From Acetobacteraceae bacterium (GTDB taxonomy: Bacteria > Pseudomonadota > Alphaproteobacteria > Acetobacterales > Acetobacteraceae): 12,581 nt of DNA. Below are positions 6,361 through 12,581 of the stretch, in pieces. The notes under the pieces were generated by a model. It worked only from the letters and a program-made list of their open reading frames with translations, was not told the DNA's origin and did not search any database. Position 1 is the first letter of the stretch, and each line of letters begins with the position of its first letter. The translations under genes were made by a program, and so were the position numbers. The DNA lies in contig JANXRT010000413.1 of NCBI GenBank assembly GCA_025356735.1, forward strand, positions 1 through 12,581. Direction: 5' to 3'.

Positions 6361-8162
6361 TGCCGACACATAGGACGCCGACCCACACGATGAACGACCA
6401 GCCTTTCTCCCCGGACCAGCAGGAATACCTCAAGGGCTTCATGTCCGGCGTCGAGGCGCGCCGCACCGCGCTCGGCCTGCCGGTGACCCCTGGCGGCGCG
6501 GAAGCCGCCGACCCAAACGATCTGCAGCGCATTGCCCAGGACCGGGTCACCGCCGCCGGCGGCAAGCTGGCGCCGGAGGAGGGCATCAAGCGGCCGAAGC
6601 ACCCGCTGGACCGGTTCGACGAGATTTCGAAGATCGCTGCGGAAAACCGCCTGGCCAAGGGCGGCGAGGTGTTCCTGGCCAAGTTCAACGGGCTGTTCAA
6701 CGTCTCGCCGGCGCAGAACTCCTACATGTGCCGGCTGCGCATTCCAGGCGGCATCCTCAACGCCTACCAGTTGCGCGGCGTGGCCGACATCGCCGACGAC
6801 CTGGCCGGCGGCTATGCCGACGTCACCACTCGGGCCAACCTGCAGCTGCGCGAGATCGGCCCCAGGGCGCCGCCCGAGGTGCTGCTTCGCCTCTCGGAGA
6901 TCGGCCTGACCTCACGCGGCTCGGGCGCCGACAATGTCCGCAACGTAACCGGCAGCCCGACCGCCGGGATCGACCCGAACGAGCTGATCGACACCCGCCC
7001 ACACGCCCGTGCCATCCATCATTTCATCCTCAACCACCGCGAGCTGTTCGGCCTGCCGCGAAAGTTCAACATCGCCTTCGACGGCGGCGGCCGGGTGCCG
7101 GTTCTGGAGGACACCAACGACATCGCCTTCTCCGCCGTCGTGGTGAAGGACGGTTCCGGCGTGCCGGCCGGCGTGTACTACGCGCTCGGCCTCGGCGGCA
7201 TCACCGGGCACAAGGATTTCGCCAGATCGACGGGGGTGATCGTCACGCCCGAGGAAACCACGTCGGTGTGCAACGCCATCCTGCGCGTGTTCATCCTCAA
7301 CGGCACCCGTACCGACCGTAACAAGGCGCGGCTGAAATACCTGCTCGACGACTGGGGTTTTCCGAAGTTCCTCGATGAGGTCGAGAAAGAACTCGGCGCC
7401 AAGCTGATACGGGTGCCAGAGGATGCGCTGCTGCCCCGCCCGGCGCAGGAGAAGCACGGCCACGTCGGCGTGCACGCGCAAAAGCAGCCCGGCCTGTCCT
7501 ATGTTGGCATCACCTGCGCCATGGGCCGGCTGCCGACCGAACAGCTGCGCGGCCTGGCCGACATCGCGGAAACCTATGGCTCCGGCACGATACGCCTCAC
7601 AGTGTGGCAAAACCTGCTGATCTCCGACATTCCCGATGCCCGCATTCCCGAGGCGCTGGCGGCGATCGAGGCGCTCGGCCTCGGCGTGTCTGCCAGCCAC
7701 ATCCGCGGCGGCCTGATCGCCTGCACGGGCAATGCCGGCTGCAAGTTCGCCGCCTCCAACACCAAGGCCCACGCCGCGGCGATCGGCGACTACCTCGACC
7801 CGCGCATAGACATCAGCCACCCGATTAACATCCACCTGACCGGCTGCCACAACTCCTGCGCCCAGCACTACGTGGCCGATATCGGGCTGCTCGGCGCCAA
7901 GGTCGAGGTCGGCGAGGACATGCTCGAGGGCTACGACCTGCATGTCGGCGGCGGCGCCGGGCCGGAGCAGAAGATCGGCCGACTGATCCGCGAGAAGGTT
8001 GTTTTCGCCGACATCCCGCCGATGCTGCTCAACCTGCTCGCGGCCTGGAACGAACGCCGCGTTGATGCAGATGAAACCTTCCAGCAGTTCACGTCGCGCT
8101 TCGACGACGACGCGTTGCTGGAAATCTGCCTGTCCGAGACGATGACTCCGGTGGAGGCGTGA
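6360..8162 (+). CDS. nirA: NirA: siroheme / [4Fe-4S] assimilatory nitrite reductase
   Basis: A 600-residue ferredoxin-type nitrite reductase that reduces nitrite to ammonium with six electrons in the cytoplasm. The two symmetric halves of the family are present. The cluster/siroheme ligands are C455 and C461 (ACTGNAGC, C-x5-C) and C496 and C500 (TGCHNSC, C-x3-C), followed by ADIGLLG, which favours nitrite over sulfite reductase. It is longer than plant and cyanobacterial enzymes and has the N-terminal extension seen in rhizobial NirA. No ferredoxin gene is in the window, so its donor is probably one of the two flavoproteins beside it. The ATG at 6360 overlaps the previous stop (TGATG). The ATG at 6390 (MNDQPFSP) is an equally credible start, and neither has a strong Shine-Dalgarno. 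The N-terminus carries a motif shared with the next protein. Confidence 0.93.
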   Translation: MPTHRTPTHTMNDQPFSPDQQEYLKGFMSGVEARRTALGLPVTPGGAEAADPNDLQRIAQDRVTAAGGKLAPEEGIKRPKHPLDRFDEISKIAAENRLAKGGEVFLAKFNGLFNVSPAQNSYMCRLRIPGGILNAYQLRGVADIADDLAGGYADVTTRANLQLREIGPRAPPEVLLRLSEIGLTSRGSGADNVRNVTGSPTAGIDPNELIDTRPHARAIHHFILNHRELFGLPRKFNIAFDGGGRVPVLEDTNDIAFSAVVVKDGSGVPAGVYYALGLGGITGHKDFARSTGVIVTPEETTSVCNAILRVFILNGTRTDRNKARLKYLLDDWGFPKFLDEVEKELGAKLIRVPEDALLPRPAQEKHGHVGVHAQKQPGLSYVGITCAMGRLPTEQLRGLADIAETYGSGTIRLTVWQNLLISDIPDARIPEALAAIEALGLGVSASHIRGGLIACTGNAGCKFAASNTKAHAAAIGDYLDPRIDISHPINIHLTGCHNSCAQHYVADIGLLGAKVEVGEDMLEGYDLHVGGGAGPEQKIGRLIREKVVFADIPPMLLNLLAAWNERRVDADETFQQFTSRFDDDALLEICLSETMTPVEA

Positions 8163-8163
8163 C

Positions 8164-9717
8164 ATGAACGCGCTCAACCCGCCGACGCCGCTGATCCCCG
8201 AAACCGCGCCGTTCACGCCGCAGCAGCGCTCCTGGCTCAACGGCTTCCTGGCCGGCATCTACGGCGGCGCCGCAACCAACCAGTCCCTGGCCGCGCCGAT
8301 CGTCGAGGAGGAGGATTTCCCCTGGCACGACCCAGCCATGGAGATGCCCGAGCGCCTGGAACTTTCCGCGGGCAAGCCGCTGCCGCGCCGGCTGATGTCG
8401 GCGATGGCGCAGCTCGATTGCGGCCAGTGCGGCTACCTCTGCCAGACCTACGCGGAAGCCCTGGCCGAGGGCCGTGAGAGCTCGACCTCGCTATGCGTCC
8501 CCGGCGAAAAGCCGACCGCGCGCATGCTGAAGCAGATCCTGGTCGAAACGCCGGCGGTGGCCGCCGTCACAACCGCCGCGCTGCCAGCCGCCGCATTGCC
8601 GGCCAAGCCGGAGCTGCGCGACATAAGGGTACTCGAGTCGCGCCGCCTGACCGGTGCCGGCTCGGCCAAGGACGTCCGCCACATCGTCATCGACCTCGAC
8701 GGCAGCGGCTTGAGCTACGAACCCGGCGACAGCCTCGGGCTGATGACCCCGAACGATCCGGTCCTGGTGCAGGCGGTGATTGCCGTGTTGCGCGCCACCG
8801 GCGAAGAGCCGGTGGTCTGCCCCGACGGCGAGGCCCGCACCCTGCGGGAGGGATTGCTGGCGCATTTCGACATCGCCCGGCCGCTCGACCGCACCATGAA
8901 CCTGCTGGCGATGAGCGCGACCCATGCGCCGCACGCCGTGGCACTTCGCAAACTGGCGGACGGCGATGATGGCGCCGAGCCCGACGGCGCCGACCTGCTC
9001 GACCTGCTTTCGACGTTCCAGTCGGCGCGCCCGAAACTGTCCGACCTGCTGAAGTCGCTGCCGTCGCTGAAGCCGCGGCTCTATTCGATCGCCTCGTCGC
9101 CGCGCGCCGTTCCCGGCCAGGTCCATCTTTGCGTCGGCGTCGTGCGCACCGAACTGCGCGGCCGGGTCCGCGGCGGCGTTGCCAGCGCCTTCCTCGCCGA
9201 CCGCGCGCTGGATTTCGGCCCCGTCGCCGGCAACATCCAGACCAGCCATTTCCGCCTGCCCAAAGACCCCACCACGCCGATCCTGATGTGCGGCCCTGGC
9301 ACCGGCATCGCCCCGTTCCGCGCCTTCCTGCAGGAGGCCGAGGCCACCGGCCGCCGCGGCCGCTCCTGGCTGCTGTTCGGCGACCAGCACCGCGAGACCG
9401 ACTTCCTGTATGAGCCGGAAATCAACGGATGGCTGAAAAACGGCACGCTGACCCGGATCGACACGGCATTTTCACGCGACCAACGGGAAAAGATATACGT
9501 CCAGCAGCGGATGCTGGAGGCCGGAGCCGATCTGTGGCGCTGGCTGCAGGATGGCGGCCACTTCTACGTCTGCGGCGACGCGCTGCGCATGGCCCGCGAC
9601 GTCGATGCCGCGCTTCGCAGCATCGCCATGAGCGAGGGCTCGCTTGATGCCGACCAGGCGCGCGACTGGGTCGCCTCCCTCGCCCGCCAAGGCCGCTATC
9701 AGCGCGACGTCTACTGA
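8164..9717 (+). CDS. 4Fe-4S / FNR-type flavoprotein ('sulfite reductase subunit alpha'-like), likely NADPH electron donor to NirA
   Basis: A 517-residue diflavin-reductase relative in which an iron-sulfur domain stands where CysJ has its FMN domain. Order: a motif PFTPQQRSWLNGFLAG at 16-31; a putative [4Fe-4S] domain with C86, C89, C93 and C111 (LDCGQCGYLC then LCVPG), similar to the FeS domain of RnfB but with one residue fewer between the second and third cysteines; an Ala/Pro linker at 131-148; then a CysJ-like reductase with FAD motif RLYSIASS at 305-312, NADPH motif CGPGTG at 376-381 and a C-terminal aromatic (Y517) that stacks on FAD in this family. It probably carries electrons from NADPH through FAD and the cluster. 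GGAGG at 8153-8157 is a strong Shine-Dalgarno. Automated annotation may call it a sulfite reductase subunit, but its position between nirA and nasA points to nitrite (or nitrate) reduction. Confidence 0.83.
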   Translation: MNALNPPTPLIPETAPFTPQQRSWLNGFLAGIYGGAATNQSLAAPIVEEEDFPWHDPAMEMPERLELSAGKPLPRRLMSAMAQLDCGQCGYLCQTYAEALAEGRESSTSLCVPGEKPTARMLKQILVETPAVAAVTTAALPAAALPAKPELRDIRVLESRRLTGAGSAKDVRHIVIDLDGSGLSYEPGDSLGLMTPNDPVLVQAVIAVLRATGEEPVVCPDGEARTLREGLLAHFDIARPLDRTMNLLAMSATHAPHAVALRKLADGDDGAEPDGADLLDLLSTFQSARPKLSDLLKSLPSLKPRLYSIASSPRAVPGQVHLCVGVVRTELRGRVRGGVASAFLADRALDFGPVAGNIQTSHFRLPKDPTTPILMCGPGTGIAPFRAFLQEAEATGRRGRSWLLFGDQHRETDFLYEPEINGWLKNGTLTRIDTAFSRDQREKIYVQQRMLEAGADLWRWLQDGGHFYVCGDALRMARDVDAALRSIAMSEGSLDADQARDWVASLARQGRYQRDVY

Positions 9718-9718
9718 C

Positions 9719-12451
9719 ATGGATTTCTCCCCCCCGATGACCGACGCCATGGCCGGCGAGCCGGTACGCACCACCTGTCCATACTGCGGCGTCGGTTGCG
9801 GCGTGCTTGCGCAATCGGACAGCGCCGGTGGTGCGGCGATCGCCGGCGATCCGCTGCACCCGGCCAATTTTGGCCGCCTGTGCAGCAAGGGTTCTGCACT
9901 CGGCGAAACGCTGTCGCTCGATGGCCGCCTGCTGCATCCGGAAATCGACGCAAAACGGACCGACTGGAACACGGCACTCGATGCCGTGGCGGCAGGGTTT
10001 GCGGCGACCATCGCCGAGCATGGCCCGGACAGCGTCGCGCTCTACGTCTCCGGGCAGTTGCTGACCGAGGATTATTACGCCGCCAATAAGTTTGCCAAGG
10101 GCTTCCTCGGCACCGGTAACATCGACAGCAACTCCCGGCTGTGCATGGCCAGCGCCGTCGCCGGCCACAAGCGCGCCTTCGGCGAGGACATTGTTCCCGG
10201 CACCTACGAGGACCTCGAGCTTTGCGACTTGATTGTGCTGGTCGGCTCCAACACCGCGTGGTGCCACCCGGTGCTCTACCAGCGCATTCTGGCCGCCCGC
10301 GAGTTACGGCCGGCAATGAAGATCGTGGTGGTCGATCCGCGCCGCACCGCGACCTGCGAGGGTGCCGACCTGCATCTGCCGATCGCGCCCGGCACCGATG
10401 TCGCGCTGTTCTCCGGGCTGCTGGTTCACCTCGCCGATGTCGGCGCCACTGACTCGCGGTATGTTGCCGATGCGACGACCGGCGCCGCCGATGCGTTGGC
10501 CATCGCGCGCGCGCAGACGCCGGATGCCATGGCTACGGCAAAGGCCTGCGACGTCGATCCCGCACTGATGAGAAGTTTTTTCGAATGGTTCGCGGCCACG
10601 CCGCGCGTCGTGACGATGTTCAGCCAGGGCGTCAACCAGTCCTCGTCGGGCACCGACAAGGTCAACGCGATCATCAACGTGCATCTGCTCACCGGGCGCA
10701 TCGGCAAGCCTGGCGCCGGCCCGTTCAGCGTCACCGGCCAGCCCAACGCGATGGGCGGGCGCGAGGTCGGCGCGCTCGCCAACACCCTGGCCTGCCATCT
10801 CGAATTCAACCGCCCCGACGATGCGCGGACACTGCAAGCCTTCTGGTCGGCGCCGGGCCTGCCGGCGAAACCCGGCCACGCCGCGGTCGATCTGTTCCGC
10901 GCCATCGGCGACGGCCGGGTGCGCGCGGTGTGGATCATCGCCACCAATCCGGCGATATCACTGCCCGAGGCCGCCGGTGTCCGTCAGGCGCTGCAACGGT
11001 GCAACCTGGTCGTGGTTTCCGAATGCGTCCGCGACAGCGACACCACCGATCTCGGCAAAATCCGCCTGCCGGCCGAGGCCTGGGGCGAGAAGGACGGCAC
11101 CGTCACCAACAGCGAGCGCGTGATCAGCCGCCAGCGCGCGTTTTTGCCGGCGGCCGGGGAGGCAAGGCCCGACTGGTGGATGATCGCGCAAGTGGCGCGC
11201 CGTATGGGTTTTTCCGACGCCTTTCGATGGACCTCGCCGGCCGACATCTTCCGCGAGCACGCGGCACTTTCGGGCGCAGGCAACAACGGCTCGCGATTGT
11301 TCGACATTTCCCGGCTTGCCGCCATGACCAACGCCGAATACGACGCAATGGCGCCGACCCGATGGCCCTGCCCGGCAACCGGCGCCGCACCGGATGCGCG
11401 CTTCTTCGGCGCCGGCGGCTTTCCCCCAAGGACCGGCCGCGCGAACATGGTGCCGACCCCCAGCCGGCCGCCTTTCCAGCCGACCAGCGCGGCGTTCCCG
11501 CTGGTGTTGATGACCGGGCGCATCCGCGACCAGTGGCACACCATGACCCGCACCGGAAAGTCGCCCCGGCTGCTGGCGCACCAGCCGGAACCGATGCTCT
11601 CGGTCCATCCCGACGATGCGCAGGCCCTGGCGGATGGCAGCCTGGTCACCGTTGCCGCCCCAACTGGTACCGCCCCGACTGGTACCGCCCCGACTGGCAC
11701 CACCCCGGCCGGCATCGCCACCCTGCGGCTGCGCCACGATCCGGGGCTGCGCCGTGGCAGCGTGTTCGCGCCGATGCACTGGACCGACCGGTTCTGCCCC
11801 GCCGGGCGCATCAACCCGGTGGTCAACGCCGCCTTCGACCCGTTCAGCTTCCAGCCCGAACTCAAGCACACGCCGGTCCGGCTCGCGGCCTTTCCCGCGC
11901 AATGGCACGGCTTTCTGCTCGCCCGCCACAACCACGGCACCGACCTTGCCGAATACACCGCCGTGCTGCCGGCCAACGATACCGTCTGGCGCCATGAACT
12001 CGCGGGCACCGGCGCCGCCGAGCCAGCTTTCGGGCGCCTGCGCGAAAAATTCGGCGAGGCGGCATGGATGAAGCTGAACGATCCCGCATCCGGCCTGTTC
12101 CGCGCCGCGCTGATCGTCGATGGCGCGCTGCAAGCCTGCCTTTTTATCAGTAAGGACCCCAGCTCCCTGCCGCTCCGCGAGTGGCTGGTCGCCTGCTTCT
12201 CCTCGCCGGTTCTGACGCCGCGCGACCGCCGCATGCTGCTCGCCGGACGCCCGGCCGAGGGCCCGATGCCCGAAGCCCCGGTCTGCGTCTGCCACGGCGT
12301 CGGCGCCACCGCGATCGCCGCCGCGATCGCCGCCGGGTCCACCACGGTAGCCGCGATCGGTGCCGCGACCCGCGCCGGCACCAACTGCGGTTCGTGCAAG
12401 CCGGAACTTCGAACCTTGCTCCATGGCTTGCTTCAGACTGAGCCCGCCTGA
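9719..12451 (+). CDS. nasA: NasA: assimilatory nitrate reductase, Mo-bisMGD enzyme with C-terminal BFD [2Fe-2S] domain
   Basis: A 910-residue cytoplasmic molybdenum nitrate reductase (called NasC in some rhizobia) that reduces nitrate to nitrite. The N-terminal [4Fe-4S] cluster is bound by C20, C23, C27 and C55 (TTCPYCGVGC, then LCSKG). C142 in NSRLCM is the expected molybdenum ligand. The molybdopterin dinucleotide-binding barrel begins near the segment LVLMTGRIRDQWHTMTRTGK. The C-terminal BFD-type [2Fe-2S] domain has C856, C858, C890 and C893 (VCVCHGVG and NCGSC) and is the likely entry point for electrons. There is no Tat or Sec signal, as expected for an assimilatory enzyme. The ATG at 9719 follows the previous stop in TGACATG, the same junction as at 8160-8166. 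The frame is open back to 9644, but those residues are not family-like. A repeated AxTGT-like loop (11657-11716) is inserted in the barrel. Confidence 0.94.
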   Translation: MDFSPPMTDAMAGEPVRTTCPYCGVGCGVLAQSDSAGGAAIAGDPLHPANFGRLCSKGSALGETLSLDGRLLHPEIDAKRTDWNTALDAVAAGFAATIAEHGPDSVALYVSGQLLTEDYYAANKFAKGFLGTGNIDSNSRLCMASAVAGHKRAFGEDIVPGTYEDLELCDLIVLVGSNTAWCHPVLYQRILAARELRPAMKIVVVDPRRTATCEGADLHLPIAPGTDVALFSGLLVHLADVGATDSRYVADATTGAADALAIARAQTPDAMATAKACDVDPALMRSFFEWFAATPRVVTMFSQGVNQSSSGTDKVNAIINVHLLTGRIGKPGAGPFSVTGQPNAMGGREVGALANTLACHLEFNRPDDARTLQAFWSAPGLPAKPGHAAVDLFRAIGDGRVRAVWIIATNPAISLPEAAGVRQALQRCNLVVVSECVRDSDTTDLGKIRLPAEAWGEKDGTVTNSERVISRQRAFLPAAGEARPDWWMIAQVARRMGFSDAFRWTSPADIFREHAALSGAGNNGSRLFDISRLAAMTNAEYDAMAPTRWPCPATGAAPDARFFGAGGFPPRTGRANMVPTPSRPPFQPTSAAFPLVLMTGRIRDQWHTMTRTGKSPRLLAHQPEPMLSVHPDDAQALADGSLVTVAAPTGTAPTGTAPTGTTPAGIATLRLRHDPGLRRGSVFAPMHWTDRFCPAGRINPVVNAAFDPFSFQPELKHTPVRLAAFPAQWHGFLLARHNHGTDLAEYTAVLPANDTVWRHELAGTGAAEPAFGRLREKFGEAAWMKLNDPASGLFRAALIVDGALQACLFISKDPSSLPLREWLVACFSSPVLTPRDRRMLLAGRPAEGPMPEAPVCVCHGVGATAIAAAIAAGSTTVAAIGAATRAGTNCGSCKPELRTLLHGLLQTEPA
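11657..11716 (+). repeat. In-frame 15-bp tandem repeat within nasA
   Basis: Four consecutive 15-base units at 11657-11671, 11672-11686, 11687-11701 and 11702-11716. Units 1 to 3 differ from each other at one or two bases, each encoding Ala-Pro-Thr-Gly-Thr. Unit 4 is diverged (Thr-Pro-Ala-Gly-Ile). The unit is a multiple of three, so copy number can change without a frameshift. It sits in a loop between two strands of the molybdopterin-binding barrel (after DGSLVTV and before IATLRLRHDPG), where length variation is likely tolerated. Confidence 0.92.
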
Positions 12452-12581
12452 TGCGCCACCTGCCCATTTTCCTGGACCTTCACGGCCGGCGCGCGTTGGT
12501 CCTCGGCGTTGGCGAGGTTGCCGCGCGCAAGGCGGACATGCTGGCGCGCGCCGGCGCCGAGACCCGGATCGAGCCGGCGTT
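12451..12581 (+). CDS. cysG: CysG-like siroheme synthase, N-terminal part (precorrin-2 dehydrogenase/ferrochelatase), cut by window end
   Basis: The first 43 codons of a protein beginning MRHLPIFLDLHGRRALVLGV, the start of the CysG/Met8-type NAD-dependent dehydrogenase that turns precorrin-2 into sirohydrochlorin and inserts iron. The nucleotide-binding loop is present as GVGEVA at 19-24. Most relatives have GGG there, so the middle glycine is valine, but the GxGxxA pattern is kept. Siroheme is the cofactor of NirA, which explains its place in the operon. The ATG overlaps the nasA stop (TGATG). The window ends before one can tell whether the methyltransferase domain is fused, so it could be full-length CysG or a shorter dehydrogenase. 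Confidence 0.85.
   Translation, partial: MRHLPIFLDLHGRRALVLGVGEVAARKADMLARAGAETRIEPA

Noticed and set aside
4672..6369. Long open frame of 565 codons on the minus strand
   Set aside because: It runs antisense to the ATPase and flavoprotein genes, whose motifs are unambiguous. High GC content leaves the opposite strand free of stops, and its translation is Gly/Ala/Arg/His-rich with no recognisable domain. The same applies to the minus-strand frames over nrtA, nrtB, nirA and nasA.
6360..9717. Reading the nirA and flavoprotein pair as an assimilatory sulfite reductase (CysI/CysJ)
   Set aside because: The cluster region CTGNAGC and ADIGLLG is of nitrite reductase type, and both genes are embedded between nitrate transport and nitrate reductase genes. 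Sulfite as a side substrate cannot be excluded.
9644..9718. Upstream start for nasA
   Set aside because: It would overlap the flavoprotein gene by 74 bases and add residues unlike the family. The ATG at 9719 directly follows the previous stop.
1..12581. CRISPR arrays, tRNA or rRNA genes, insertion sequences, phage genes
   Set aside because: No direct-repeat arrays with spacers, transposase motifs, terminal inverted repeats or RNA gene signatures were found. Gene content and base composition look uniform across the operon.

Overview
The window is a compact, one-strand assimilatory nitrate/nitrite reduction operon from a GC-rich proteobacterium. It is most likely an alphaproteobacterium: the plant/cyanobacterial-type NirA with an N-terminal extension, the NasT/NasS regulators, and an iron-sulfur flavoprotein of the 'sulfite reductase subunit alpha' type all resemble sets known from Bradyrhizobium-like and related bacteria. 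I cannot name the genus from the sequence.

Layout. Positions 1-197 are non-coding, with only a weak candidate promoter. nasT (198-788) encodes a receiver-ANTAR RNA-binding regulator. The gap from 789 to 1014 is the most information-dense stretch. It holds a near-perfect sigma-54 promoter (868-883, predicted start near 894), followed at once by two small hairpins (895-936) that resemble the paired-hexaloop RNA target of ANTAR proteins, then a hairpin that can cover the Shine-Dalgarno of the next gene. After it come nasS (1015-2208, cytoplasmic nitrate/nitrite sensor that holds NasT), nrtA (2205-3470, Tat-exported binding protein), nrtB (3467-4360, permease), an nrtD-type ATPase (4373-5161), an NirB-like FAD/NAD(P)H oxidoreductase (5161-6360), nirA (6360-8162, siroheme nitrite reductase), a 4Fe-4S/FNR flavoprotein (8164-9717), nasA (9719-12451, molybdenum nitrate reductase with a C-terminal BFD-type [2Fe-2S] domain), and the first 43 codons of a cysG-like siroheme synthase (from 12451, cut by the window edge).

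How it works together. Nitrate enters through NrtABD. NasA reduces it to nitrite with electrons probably delivered by one of the two flavoproteins. NirA reduces nitrite to ammonium, probably with electrons from the other flavoprotein. The CysG-like protein supplies siroheme for NirA. From nasS to the end every junction is an overlap (ATGA, TGATG), a one-base gap (TGACATG), or a 12-base gap before the ATPase gene, so this is almost certainly one translationally coupled transcript. Two controls are implied: nitrogen starvation through sigma-54 (NtrC-type activator expected, but no binding site identified) and nitrate/nitrite through NasS-NasT acting on the leader RNA. Because the promoter and leader lie between nasT and nasS, the sensor is inside the controlled unit and the RNA-binding protein is outside it.

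The genes themselves belong to known families. The less ordinary points are the regulatory arrangement, the lack of a visible U-tract terminator in the leader, the flavoprotein with an iron-sulfur domain where an FMN domain would be, a motif shared by NirA and that flavoprotein, and an in-frame 15-bp repeat in nasA.
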